This document shows positions 1-9,195 of a stretch of DNA of 47,545 nt, piece by piece (the first letter of the stretch is position 1; each line of letters opens with the position of its first letter). A program made the position numbers and the translations under genes. The notes under the pieces were generated by a model that saw nothing but the letters and a program-made list of their open reading frames with translations, searched no databases and was not told the origin of the DNA. Origin of the DNA: Dehalococcoides sp. JdFR-56 (lineage in GTDB: Bacteria > Chloroflexota > Dehalococcoidia > Dehalococcoidales > RBG-16-60-22); assembly GCA_002011495.1 (NCBI GenBank), contig MTNR01000044.1, positions 1 through 47,545 of the forward strand, given 5' to 3'.

Positions 1-621
1 GAGCGGAACAACTACCTCGGTGGCGGGTTCTGGATCGGGGGCTACCTGATGAACAAGGTGACGGTGAGACACCCCGCAGAGCGGGTCTTGGACGAGCTCG
101 GCATCCCCTACCAGGCGGTCAGCGAGGGGCTCTTCGTGGCGGATGGGCCGCATGCCTGCTCCAAACTCATCGCCGCCGCCTGCGATAGCGGCGTCAAATT
201 CGCCAACATGACCGTCTTTGAGGACCTGGTCTTGAGAGAAGATGGTCAGGTCTGCGGCGCGGTGATCAACTGGACACCCGTGGCGGCACTCCCCAGAGAG
301 ATAACCTGTGTTGACCCGGTGGCCATAGAATCGGCCATAGTGATTGACGCCACCGGACATGATGCCCAGGTGGTAAAGAAACTGGAGGAGCGGGGGCTGT
401 TTCAGACCAAGGGCTACGGCGCCATGTGGGTGGAGAGGTCAGAAGACCTGATCATTGAGCATACCGGCGAGGTGCATCCCGGGCTAGTCGTCGCCGGCAT
501 GGCGGTATCAACCACCTACGGACTACCGCGCATGGGGCCAACCTTTGGGGCCATGCTTCTCTCCGGGGAGGTGGCCGCTCAGGTCGCCGCGGAGAAACTG
601 CAGGAGAGGCTAGCCGTGTAG
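1..621 (+). CDS. thi4: Thi4-family thiazole synthase, 5'-truncated by window edge
   Basis: Frame 1 is open from base 1 ([20 protein letters not shown]...). Thi4-like motifs [18 protein letters not shown] and [16 protein letters not shown]. Confidence 0.85.
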   Translation, partial: ERNNYLGGGFWIGGYLMNKVTVRHPAERVLDELGIPYQAVSEGLFVADGPHACSKLIAAACDSGVKFANMTVFEDLVLREDGQVCGAVINWTPVAALPREITCVDPVAIESAIVIDATGHDAQVVKKLEERGLFQTKGYGAMWVERSEDLIIEHTGEVHPGLVVAGMAVSTTYGLPRMGPTFGAMLLSGEVAAQVAAEKLQERLAV

Positions 622-1409
622 TGAGGATCGCGCTCTACGATGAGGGCGCTGATGAGGCGCTCAATATCGCCGAGGTCGCTGGGTATCTGGCACAAAAGCT
701 GGCGGGGGCCGCAACTGAGCTGAGGGGAAGCCCCTTTGCCCCCAATCTCCCTGCGGAGCAGGTCTCAGACTACGCCCGCAGGATGGCCCAGGCCAAAATC
801 GGGGAGATAACGAGAAAGATACCCCCCAGCCAAGAGCCCCTCCCCGCGGAGATAGAGTACGAAAGGAGAAGAATCCTGGGCAGAACGCGGGCCTTTGGCG
901 TCCCCTACGATGGCCTCAAGCTGCAAAGGCTCTTCTGCGAGCTTATCCCCGGTGAAGAACTCGGCCCCGAGTATGTCCACATCATCTTCACCAACCGCCT
1001 GCTTGCCACCTGGGATGAAGGGGACAAAAGATACCACCTGAGGACAAGCCTGTACGCGGTCCCTTGCCTTATCTCAACCTCCGGGCTGGTGGAGGCCCCG
1101 GCCAAACCGAGGGAATACTACCTAGCCAGGCAGCAATATGAGCGCCTGGGCAAGGACCCGCTGGAGCTCAAAGAGCGGTTCCGGGGCAGTTTCCTTGACT
1201 ACGGGGATGAGCGGCTGACCGAGGTGGCCAAGGGATATGCCATGCAGGCAGTCTTCTACGCGCTCACCGGCGAGCCCTTCTGCCAGGATAAGGGCTGCCG
1301 GCTGTATAACGCCCACTGGCAGGAGGAGATGCTCTTCGCCCAGCTGGAGAGCGGATACGAGTTCTGCCCGCGGCATGCCGAGGTCTTGAGACACTGGAGG
1401 ACAAAATGA
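621..1409 (+). CDS. Conserved protein of unknown function with C-terminal Cys/His cluster (possibly DUF6775-type putative metallopeptidase)
   Basis: 262-aa ORF, GTG start overlapping the thi4 stop (TAGTG) and ATGA overlap with the next gene. Motif CQDKGCRLYNAHWQEE...CPRH. Confidence 0.6.
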   Translation: MRIALYDEGADEALNIAEVAGYLAQKLAGAATELRGSPFAPNLPAEQVSDYARRMAQAKIGEITRKIPPSQEPLPAEIEYERRRILGRTRAFGVPYDGLKLQRLFCELIPGEELGPEYVHIIFTNRLLATWDEGDKRYHLRTSLYAVPCLISTSGLVEAPAKPREYYLARQQYERLGKDPLELKERFRGSFLDYGDERLTEVAKGYAMQAVFYALTGEPFCQDKGCRLYNAHWQEEMLFAQLESGYEFCPRHAEVLRHWRTK

Positions 1410-1999
1410 ACCGGAGGCAGGAGATTGACCTAGTGCTGGGCAACCTGGCGGCGGCCGTGGCACAGCTGGAGGCATGCCCAGAATTTGCCGCCCTCATCCC
1501 TGAGGTAAGGGTGAATCTGGTTTACGCCCCACGGCAGGCCACCACCCCCAAGGAGGTGGCCGCCATTGAGGGGAGGATAACAGTGGTCCAGGGTATGCCC
1601 CACGCCTCAGGTATGCCCGCCCTGGGGGTTTCAGACCATCTGGCCCGGCGCATAATTGAGGTGCGCAAATACGCCCCTGAGATCAACGCCGCCCTCAACT
1701 TCAAATGTGACGAAGTGGTGATTGAAGTGGTGCAGGAGTACTGCTCCCAGCGAGGGCTCCTCTTCGGCTGGCTTGACCGAAGCGATGAACCCGCCGAGAT
1801 GGCCGAGCGTGACGGAAGCTCCATGCCCTGGAAGGTAAAGCAGCTGGTCACTAAATACGGTGCCGTGCCCCGGCTCTTCTACGAGGGAGCGGGCTGGGGA
1901 AAGGAGCCTCTCTTTCTGGCGCTGGGTAACGACGCGGTTGAAGTTGCCACCATGGCCATAGAGATAGCCCGCCGCTACCAGGCACGGACCAGCGGCTAG
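1406..1999 (+). CDS. thiN: Thiamine-phosphate synthase, ThiN-type, standalone domain
   Basis: Pattern NLVYAPRQA...EVAAIEGRITVVQG...GVSDHLARRIIEV...ALNFKCDE...GAVPRLFYEGAGWGKEPLFLALGNDA matches the ThiN domain; translationally coupled to the thi4 cluster. Confidence 0.75.
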   Translation: MNRRQEIDLVLGNLAAAVAQLEACPEFAALIPEVRVNLVYAPRQATTPKEVAAIEGRITVVQGMPHASGMPALGVSDHLARRIIEVRKYAPEINAALNFKCDEVVIEVVQEYCSQRGLLFGWLDRSDEPAEMAERDGSSMPWKVKQLVTKYGAVPRLFYEGAGWGKEPLFLALGNDAVEVATMAIEIARRYQARTSG

Positions 2000-2028
2000 A
2001 AAGCCCCCGAACTGGGCGAGCCTCTCTA

Positions 2029-2057
2029 TTGTGATTTCTCGTGATAAGGGCTATAAT
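2029..2057 (+). promoter_or_regulatory. Sigma70-type promoter for the aminotransferase
   Basis: TTGTGA (2029-2034), 17 bp spacer, TATAAT (2052-2057). Implies the ATG at 2121 rather than the ORF-track start at 2031. Confidence 0.65.
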
Positions 2058-2120
2058 TTTAGCCAAACTCACCCCCAGCATCATCCAGAGAGATTTCAAT
2101 CTAGGAAGGAAACTTTCAAG

Positions 2121-3320
2121 ATGGCCAGTGAGCGCACAGCCAAGCTGAAAAAACGAACTTCAAAGCAGGTAGACCAGGTCTCCGATGTGGGCTTCGCCAA
2201 GTTCCTGAACCTGTTTCATTCGGTGGGCAAAGAGGGGCTTATCTCTTTGAGCGTGGGCGAGCCTGATTTTGCCACCCCGTGGCACATCTGTGAGGCTGGC
2301 ATTGAGGCGCTGAAACAAGGCATCACCAGCTACACCCCGACCGCCGGATTCCCCGAGCTACGCCAGGCTATAGCCCAGCATCTGGAGAAACGCTATGGCA
2401 TAAGATATGACCCTGAGACCGAGATAGTCATCACTGTGGGCTCAAGCCAGGCCATGGACCTGGCCTTCCGCACCATCCTGGACCCCGGCGATGAGGTCAT
2501 CATGTCCGACCCGTACTACGTCTGCTACCCGTCCTGCATCTACTTAGCCCATGGCGTCCCGGTGCCGGTACCGACGACGCCGGAGAGCGGTTTCAAGCTG
2601 GGAGCAGAGCAGATTGAGGCCGCAATTACCCCGAGGACCAAGGTGCTCCTCCTGGGCTACCCGGCCAATCCCACCGGCACCCAGATGTGCCAGGAGGAGC
2701 TGGCCGAGATCGCCAGGGTGGTGGAGAAACATGACCTGCTGGTCATTTCGGATGAAATCTACAGCCGCCTGACCTACGGGATGGAGCACACCTGCTTTGC
2801 CAGCCTGCCCGGGATGAAGGAGCGCACCATCCTCCTTGACGGCTTCTCCAAAGCCTACGCCATGACCGGCTGGCGTCTGGGCTACGCCGCTGGCCCGGCC
2901 GAGCTCATCGCGGCCATAACCAAGGTGCATCAGCACACCATGCTCAGCCCGCCCAGCATGGCCCAGATGGCCGCCCTGGAAGCCCTCCAGCACGGCGAGG
3001 AAGATGTCAAGCGGATGGTGGCGGAGTATGACCAGCGCCGCAAGGTGATCGTCAGCGGCCTCAACCAGATAGGGCTGGCCTGCCACGAGCCCAAGGGCGC
3101 CTTCTACGCCTTCCCCTCCATCCAAGTCACCGGGCTCAGCTCAGAGGAGTTCACCGAGAAGCTCCTCCTTGAGGAAAAAGTGGTGGTCATGCCCGGCAAC
3201 CTCTTCGGACGGCAGGGCGAGGGTTTTGTGCGCTGCTGCTACGCCACCTCTCTCCCTGACATTGAGGAGGCCTTAAAAAGAATGGCTCGCTTCGTCGAGC
3301 GCTACCGAAATAGAGCGTGA
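2121..3320 (+). CDS. PLP-dependent aminotransferase, class I/II
   Basis: SVGEPDFATP, YTPTAGFPELRQAIA, NPTGT, SDEIYSRLTY, LDGFSKAYAMTGWRLGY. SD AGGAAGGA upstream of ATG 2121. Confidence 0.9.
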   Translation: MASERTAKLKKRTSKQVDQVSDVGFAKFLNLFHSVGKEGLISLSVGEPDFATPWHICEAGIEALKQGITSYTPTAGFPELRQAIAQHLEKRYGIRYDPETEIVITVGSSQAMDLAFRTILDPGDEVIMSDPYYVCYPSCIYLAHGVPVPVPTTPESGFKLGAEQIEAAITPRTKVLLLGYPANPTGTQMCQEELAEIARVVEKHDLLVISDEIYSRLTYGMEHTCFASLPGMKERTILLDGFSKAYAMTGWRLGYAAGPAELIAAITKVHQHTMLSPPSMAQMAALEALQHGEEDVKRMVAEYDQRRKVIVSGLNQIGLACHEPKGAFYAFPSIQVTGLSSEEFTEKLLLEEKVVVMPGNLFGRQGEGFVRCCYATSLPDIEEALKRMARFVERYRNRA

Positions 3321-3331
3321 GGTGGAGAAAG

Positions 3332-3652
3332 ATGAACAAAATACTCCTTATCTGGAATCTGCTGCTAACCCTGCTGCTTATCGGGATAATCATCAATGGC
3401 TGCGGCCCCCAGTATGACCTCTCCGCAGAGATAAAGGCCAACCGAGAGGCCATTGAACAGCTCACCACCTCGGTCAATTCCAACCGGGAGGCCATCAACA
3501 AGAATAATAAGGCCATTCTGGCCAACAAAGTGGCCATTGAGTCCTTCGCCCAAACCACGCAAACGGCCATCAACGCCCTGGAGGCCTCGCTGACCTCATA
3601 CATCGAACAGTACGTTCAGACGTACGTAGACCAAGCGGTGGGCACAAAGTAG
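3332..3652 (+). CDS. Small membrane-anchored, probably coiled-coil protein
   Basis: ATG 3332 with SD GGAG. Hydrophobic N-terminus (ILLIWNLLLTLLLIGIIINGC), then a repetitive N/E/A/I-rich helix with recurring NREAI. Confidence 0.55.
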   Translation: MNKILLIWNLLLTLLLIGIIINGCGPQYDLSAEIKANREAIEQLTTSVNSNREAINKNNKAILANKVAIESFAQTTQTAINALEASLTSYIEQYVQTYVDQAVGTK

Positions 3653-3833
3653 GCCGTCTCATTCGCTTAAAAAGCCAAGCCCGCAGATTTCCGGGGTATC
3701 TCCTTCCCCGGTAAAGCGCCCTTGTATGCCCGATTTTGCCCCGCTATGACCAATTAACTATACTCGGCGTGACTAAAGTACTACGGTTTGGCGTATCTTT
3801 TCCCCCTATAAAGCAAGCATAATAGAGCTAGGG

Positions 3834-3935
3834 AGTGCACGTACTCCTGCACTAGAGAAATAGTACCGGTGGTATATAGGCAAACCGGCTTGAAAGCCCG
3901 CCTTTGCCTGGGGTACCTGTGTGCCACGAGGTGCC
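3834..3935 (+). ncRNA. Possible structured 5' leader of the first histidine kinase
   Basis: Hairpin AGTGCA(3834-3839)/TGCACT(3848-3853); GTACC(3863-3867)/GGTAC(3912-3916); GGCAAA(3879-3884)/TTTGCC(3903-3908) enclosing GGCT-TGAA-AGCC. Confidence 0.3.
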
Positions 3936-3950
3936 AAAGTGAAAGCCACC

Positions 3951-5918
3951 ATGCACAAGATGAAAGAAAACTGGACAGAAGAGCAACTGGTAAGCAAACT
4001 GGCGCAACTACGCCAGCGGGTGGCTGAGCTGGAGGCGGCGGAAGCTGAGCACAGGCAGGTGGAGGCGGGGATGGAGCGAGCCGCCAAAGAGTGGCGGACG
4101 ACTTTTGACGCCATCTCAGATTGGATCTCAATTCATGACCTAAATTTCAAGATTACCCGGGTAAATCTGGCCTTTGCCCGAGCCTTCAAGCAGAGCCCCA
4201 AAGAGCTCATCGGCCAGACCTGTTACCGCCTTATCCATGGCTCCAATGCGCCCTGCCCCAATTGCCCTCATAAGCTGACCGTTGAGACAGGAAAGCCACA
4301 CGCTGCGGAATTCTTTGAGCCCCACCTGGGCGTTTACCTAGAGGTATCCACCTCCCCCATATTCAGTGAGAAAGGCGACGTCACCGGCTGCGTACACATC
4401 GCCAAAAATATCACCCAGCGCAAGCGGATGGAGGAGGAGCTGCGGGAGCGGGAGGAGAAATATCGCGGCATCTTCGAGAAGGCTCCGGTGTCAATCATCG
4501 TGACGGATAAAGATGGCCAGATAATTGACGTCAACCCCTACCATATAGCTGTCATCGGCAAGGGCAGAACCACCAAGGAAGACTACGTCGGGAAAAATGT
4601 GCTAACCCATCCCGTCACCGTGCGTGCTGGGCTCTCCGCGACGTATAAAAAGACGCTCCGGGGAAGGCCCATCGAGGTAAAGGAGGCGCATTTCCCCATC
4701 ACCACCGGGGGGACTGAGGCATATCTTACCATCAAGGGCGTTCCCCTGTTCAAGGGAAATGCGGTAAACGGTGCCATCTTCATCACGGAAGACATCACCG
4801 AGCGCAAGAATGCGGAAAACGCCTTGCGTGACTCAGAGGCCCGCTATGAGGCCCTGGTGAACCTGGGCAGCGCCGTGGGCGAAGCCATCATCATGGTGCA
4901 GGATACAGATAAGGGATATGGCATGCTCACCTTTGCCAATGACCAGATGGTGCTGCTTACCGGTTACAGCAAGCCCCGATTACTGAATATGTCATGGTTC
5001 GACCTCGTCCACCCGAGATACCGGGAGGAAGTCATAAACCGCTACCAGCGACGCATGCGCGGTGAGCTGATTCCGGGGCTTTTTGAGAGCTCCATAGTCA
5101 GGAAGGATGGCACCGAGGTTCCGGTTGAGCTGGTAGCCACCACGGTAAAGTATAAAGGGCAGCCCGCCACCGTGGTCTATATCAGAGACATCACCGAGCG
5201 CAAGAAAATGCAGGAGCAGCTCATCCTCACCGACCGGCTGGCCTCCCTCGGCGAGCTGGTTTCAGGGATAGCCCACGAGCTCAATAACCCCCTGACCAGC
5301 ATCATCGGCTTCGCCGAACTCATGCTGAGCCGAGATGTCCCCCAAGATATGAGAGAGGATATCATGGTCATCCACAGGGAAGCCAAACGCACCGCCAAGG
5401 TGGTGAGAAGCCTGCTCACCTTCGCCCGAAGGCATGAGACAGAAAGCCACCTGGTGAACATCAACAAGGAAATCCAGACAGTCCTGGAGCTGCGCGCCTA
5501 CGAGCAGAAGGTAAACAGAATCCGCGTCAATACTCGCTTTGCCCCCGACCTGCCCGAGGTCATGGCGGACAGCTTTCAACTGCAGCAGGTGTTTCTCAAT
5601 ATCATCATCAACGCCGAATACTTCATGATTGAGGCACACGGGGGCGGCACCCTCACCATCACCACCGAGCGGGTGGGAGATATTATCCGGGCCAGTTTCG
5701 CCGATGACGGCCCGGGCATCCCCAAAGAGAACCTAGGCCGCCTCTTTGACCCCTTCTTCACCACCAAGGAGGTGGGCAAGGGCACTGGTCTGGGACTAAG
5801 CATCTGCCATGGAATAATAGCTGAACATGGCGGCCGTCTATACGCCGAAAGCGAGCCAGGCAAGGGAGCTACCTTTACTGTGGAGCTGCCGGCAAATCAG
5901 GGAGGTGATAAAAAATGA
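3951..5918 (+). CDS. Multi-PAS sensor histidine kinase (HK1)
   Basis: Several PAS repeats ending DITERK; H-box SLGELVSGIAHELNNPLTSIIGF; N/G boxes NIIINAEYFMIEA, DDGPGIP, GTGLGLSICHGII. Start chosen at ATG 3951. Confidence 0.9.
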   Translation: MHKMKENWTEEQLVSKLAQLRQRVAELEAAEAEHRQVEAGMERAAKEWRTTFDAISDWISIHDLNFKITRVNLAFARAFKQSPKELIGQTCYRLIHGSNAPCPNCPHKLTVETGKPHAAEFFEPHLGVYLEVSTSPIFSEKGDVTGCVHIAKNITQRKRMEEELREREEKYRGIFEKAPVSIIVTDKDGQIIDVNPYHIAVIGKGRTTKEDYVGKNVLTHPVTVRAGLSATYKKTLRGRPIEVKEAHFPITTGGTEAYLTIKGVPLFKGNAVNGAIFITEDITERKNAENALRDSEARYEALVNLGSAVGEAIIMVQDTDKGYGMLTFANDQMVLLTGYSKPRLLNMSWFDLVHPRYREEVINRYQRRMRGELIPGLFESSIVRKDGTEVPVELVATTVKYKGQPATVVYIRDITERKKMQEQLILTDRLASLGELVSGIAHELNNPLTSIIGFAELMLSRDVPQDMREDIMVIHREAKRTAKVVRSLLTFARRHETESHLVNINKEIQTVLELRAYEQKVNRIRVNTRFAPDLPEVMADSFQLQQVFLNIIINAEYFMIEAHGGGTLTITTERVGDIIRASFADDGPGIPKENLGRLFDPFFTTKEVGKGTGLGLSICHGIIAEHGGRLYAESEPGKGATFTVELPANQGGDKK

Positions 5919-6352
5919 GTGAGAAGGTGGAAAAGGCTGGCAGCGCCAGGAAAGTGCTGGTAGTGGAAGATGAGCCAGCCATCTCCGAGGTCTGCCGGCG
6001 CGTGCTCACCGAGCAAGGCTGGGAGGTGGACATCGCCACCAATGGCAGGATAGCCCAGGGCATGATAAGGAAAACTAGCTATTACCTCTGCCTGATTGAT
6101 ATCAGGACGCCAGCCATGAACGGCAAGGAACTCTACCAGTGGCTGCTGGAAGAGCACCCTGCCCTAGCCAGGCGCGTGGTCTTCACCACCGGGGATGTCA
6201 TGGGCGGTGAGATTCAGAGCTTTCTGGAAAAGGCGGCCCGACCATTCCTCCCCAAACCCTTCACCCCTGAGGAGCTGATGACCATCATGAAACACGCGGA
6301 AAGAGGCCAAGCCGCCGAGGACTGGGGCAGGAACCCTGCCCTTAAGCCATAG
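5915..6352 (+). CDS. Response-regulator receiver protein (RR1)
   Basis: VVEDEPAISEV, LIDIRTPAMNGKE, FTTGD, PKPFTPEEL; ATGA overlap with HK1. Confidence 0.9.
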   Translation: MSEKVEKAGSARKVLVVEDEPAISEVCRRVLTEQGWEVDIATNGRIAQGMIRKTSYYLCLIDIRTPAMNGKELYQWLLEEHPALARRVVFTTGDVMGGEIQSFLEKAARPFLPKPFTPEELMTIMKHAERGQAAEDWGRNPALKP

Positions 6353-6420
6353 CTTGCGCAAAGCACTTCAAGCATTTGCCCCATCCACCCCTTTTCAAAA
6401 ACCCCAAAACCGCTGCGGAG

Positions 6421-6449
6421 TTGACAACCACCACGTTAAGCGATAGCAT
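6421..6449 (+). promoter_or_regulatory. Sigma70-type promoter for HK2
   Basis: TTGACA (6421-6426), 17 bp, TAGCAT (6444-6449). Confidence 0.65.
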
Positions 6450-6520
6450 TTCCTATGAAAGCGCACTTTGGCTCAAGTGTGCTCTGCTTCCGCTGGTTAA
6501 TACAATGCGGAGGGGTGGAG

Positions 6521-8806
6521 ATGAAGGACGAAGATAAGACCAGAGAGCAGCTGCTAAGGGAGCTGGCGCAGCTACGCCAGCGCCTCGGCGAACTGGAGCA
6601 AGCTAATAAGGCCCTGCTTGAGAGTGAGAACGAGTACCGCACCATCTTTGAAACCACCACTGCCGCCAACATCGTAATCGAAGAGGACACTACCATCTCT
6701 CTGGTCAATAGACAGGCGGAAAAGCTCTCCGGTTACTCCAAAGAGGAGATAGAGGGGAAGAAGAGCTGGATGGAGTTCGTCGCTAGCGGCGACCTAGAGC
6801 GGATGCGGGATTACCATCGCCTGCGGCGCGCTGACCCAGATGCCGCACCCAAGCAGTACGAATTCCGCTTCATTGACCGAAACGGCGATGTCCGGGACGT
6901 GCTGGTCAACGTTGACCTTATCCCGGGGACCAAGCGGAGCGTGGCCTCCCTCATTGACATCACCGAGCGCAAGCGCGCCGAGGAGGAACTCAGGAAGTTC
7001 AAAACCATCGCTGACCAGGCTCCTTACGGCGTAACCATAAGCACCATAGAGGGAGAGCTAGTCTACGTCAACAAGAGCTACGCCGAGATGCACGGATATT
7101 CGCCAGAGGAGCTAATCGGCAAGCACTTCTCCGTCCTCTACACTAAAGAGCAGATGAAGACCGTGCGCCAATTAAGAGAACGCCTGCTGCGGGAGGGCAG
7201 CTTCCCTGGGGAAGAGGTATGGCACAAGCGAAAAGACGGCACGGTCTTCCCCACCCTGATGAGCGCCCATCTGGTGAGGGATGAGAGGGGAACCCCACTG
7301 TATCTCACCGCCTCAGTGCTTGACATCACCGAGCGCAAGCGGATGGAGGAGGAGGTTCTCAAATTCAAAGCCATTTCTGACCAGGCTGGCTACGGCGCCT
7401 CCATCACCACCCTGGAGGGAGAGTTCACCTACGTTAATGACGCTTATGCCCGTATGCACGGCTATGAGCCAAGCGAACTGATCGGCAAACACTACTCCTT
7501 GCTCTATACTGATGAGTCCCTAAGATACCTGGAGAAGGTAAGAAGTGAGCAAATCCTAAAAGGCAAGTTTGTCACCATAGAGCTATGGCGCAAGCGCAAA
7601 GACGGGACCGTCTTTCCCTCTTTGACCACTGCCGGCAGCATTAAAGATGAGAAAGGCGCTCTCCTATTTACCGTGGCCATAACCATCGACATCACCGAGC
7701 GCAAAAAGATGGAGGAGGCGCTGCAACGCAGCGAGGAGAGGTTCCGAGAACTCGCCGAGCTACTCCCAGAGACCATCTTTGAAACCGATAGAGAGGGTAA
7801 GCTCACCTTCGCCAACCGCAACGCCCTCAACATCTTCGGCTACTCCCAGGAGGATATCGATGCCGGGCTGGACTCCGTCCAGATGCTGGTCCCCGAGGAC
7901 CGGCCCAGAGCCAGAGAAAACCTGAAGCGGATACTGAATAGAGAGAATCTGGGCTGCATTCAGTACACCGCGCAGAGAAAAGATGGCTCCAGCTTCCCCG
8001 CCCTCATCTATTCCTGCCCCATCATCCGCGAGGACGAGGTGACCGGCATCAGGGGCATCCTCACCGATATCAGTGAACAGGAGAAAATACAGGAGCAACT
8101 CATCCTCGCCGACCGGTTGGCCTCCCTCGGTGAGCTGGCCTCGGGGATAGCCCATGAGCTCAATAACCCCCTGACCAGCATCGTCGGCTTCTCCGACCTC
8201 CTATCGGGCGAGGACCTCCCCGAGCGCGTCAAGGAAGACCTCAAGGTGATCAATAAAGAAGCCCACCGCGCCGCCGGGATAGTCAAAAATCTCCTCGCCT
8301 TCGCCCGAAAACACCCAGAAACGAAGGAGCCGGTGGACATAAACGAGGTGATACGGCAGGTGCTGGAGCTGCGCGCCTACGAGCAGAAGGTGCACAATAT
8401 CGAGGTCAAGACCCACCTCGCCCCCGACCTGCCCAAGGTCATGGCCAACGCCTTTCAGCTCCAGCAGGTCTTCTTGAACATCATCATCAACGCCGAATAC
8501 TTCATGATTGAGGCACACAAGAGAGGCACCCTCACCATCACCACCGAGCGAGTGGGAGATATTGTCCGGGCCAGCTTCGCCGATGATGGCCCGGGCATCC
8601 CCAAAGAGAACCTGCGGCGGATATTCAACCCCTTCTTCACCACCAAGGAGGTGGGCAAGGGCACCGGCCTGGGACTGAGCATCTGCCACGGAATAGTAGC
8701 TGAACATGGCGGCCGGATATACGCCGAAAGCGAGCTGGGCAAGGGGGCTACCTTTACCGTGGAACTGCCCGTGGCGGGCAGCGACGAGGGAGGAGAAGGG
8801 AAATGA
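6521..8806 (+). CDS. Multi-PAS sensor histidine kinase (HK2)
   Basis: Repeated PAS modules with ITERK(R/K)M; H-box SLGELASGIAHELNNPLTSIVGF; C-terminal catalytic domain nearly identical to HK1. ATG 6521 has SD GGGGTGGAG. Confidence 0.9.
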   Translation: MKDEDKTREQLLRELAQLRQRLGELEQANKALLESENEYRTIFETTTAANIVIEEDTTISLVNRQAEKLSGYSKEEIEGKKSWMEFVASGDLERMRDYHRLRRADPDAAPKQYEFRFIDRNGDVRDVLVNVDLIPGTKRSVASLIDITERKRAEEELRKFKTIADQAPYGVTISTIEGELVYVNKSYAEMHGYSPEELIGKHFSVLYTKEQMKTVRQLRERLLREGSFPGEEVWHKRKDGTVFPTLMSAHLVRDERGTPLYLTASVLDITERKRMEEEVLKFKAISDQAGYGASITTLEGEFTYVNDAYARMHGYEPSELIGKHYSLLYTDESLRYLEKVRSEQILKGKFVTIELWRKRKDGTVFPSLTTAGSIKDEKGALLFTVAITIDITERKKMEEALQRSEERFRELAELLPETIFETDREGKLTFANRNALNIFGYSQEDIDAGLDSVQMLVPEDRPRARENLKRILNRENLGCIQYTAQRKDGSSFPALIYSCPIIREDEVTGIRGILTDISEQEKIQEQLILADRLASLGELASGIAHELNNPLTSIVGFSDLLSGEDLPERVKEDLKVINKEAHRAAGIVKNLLAFARKHPETKEPVDINEVIRQVLELRAYEQKVHNIEVKTHLAPDLPKVMANAFQLQQVFLNIIINAEYFMIEAHKRGTLTITTERVGDIVRASFADDGPGIPKENLRRIFNPFFTTKEVGKGTGLGLSICHGIVAEHGGRIYAESELGKGATFTVELPVAGSDEGGEGK

Positions 8807-9195
8807 AAGAGGTAAATAGCGCCAGAAAGGCGCTGGTAGTGGAAGATGAGCCAGCCATCTCCGAGCTGTGCTCGCGCGTGCTCACCGAGCAAGGCTGGGA
8901 GGTGGACATCGCTGCCAATGGCAAGATAGCTCAGGGCCTGATAGAGAAAGCCAGCTACGAGCTCTGCCTGATTGACATCAGGACGCCAGCCATGAATGGC
9001 AAGGAACTCTATCAGTGGCTGCTGGAGAAACACCCTGCTCTAGCCAGGCGCGTGGTCTTCACCACCGGCAGCCTGCTGGGGGAGGAAACCATGGCCTTTA
9101 CCAAGCAAACCGGCCGGCCACTTCTGCCCAAGCCATTCACCCCAGAGGAACTGAAGGCCATCGTGGTGGAAACTCTAAAGGAGGTAGCCAAATGA
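8803..9195 (+). CDS. Response-regulator receiver protein (RR2)
   Basis: VVEDEPAISEL...LIDIRTPAMNGKELYQWLLEKHPALARRVVFTTG; close paralogue of RR1; ATGA overlap with HK2. Confidence 0.9.
   Translation: MKEVNSARKALVVEDEPAISELCSRVLTEQGWEVDIAANGKIAQGLIEKASYELCLIDIRTPAMNGKELYQWLLEKHPALARRVVFTTGSLLGEETMAFTKQTGRPLLPKPFTPEELKAIVVETLKEVAK

Noticed and set aside
3691-3711. Terminator at CCGGGG-TATCTCCTT-CCCCGG
   Set aside because: 6-bp stem with 9-nt loop and no downstream T-run; too weak to call.
3879-3935. Confident c-di-GMP-I riboswitch call
   Set aside because: The GGCAAACC and GAAA features are present, but the diagnostic ACGCAAAGCC segment is not; kept only as a possible structured leader.
5262-8707. 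Minus-strand ORFs of 100-170 aa opposite the histidine kinases
   Set aside because: The same antisense translation appears opposite both duplicated kinases, as expected from the shared coding sequence; no independent support.
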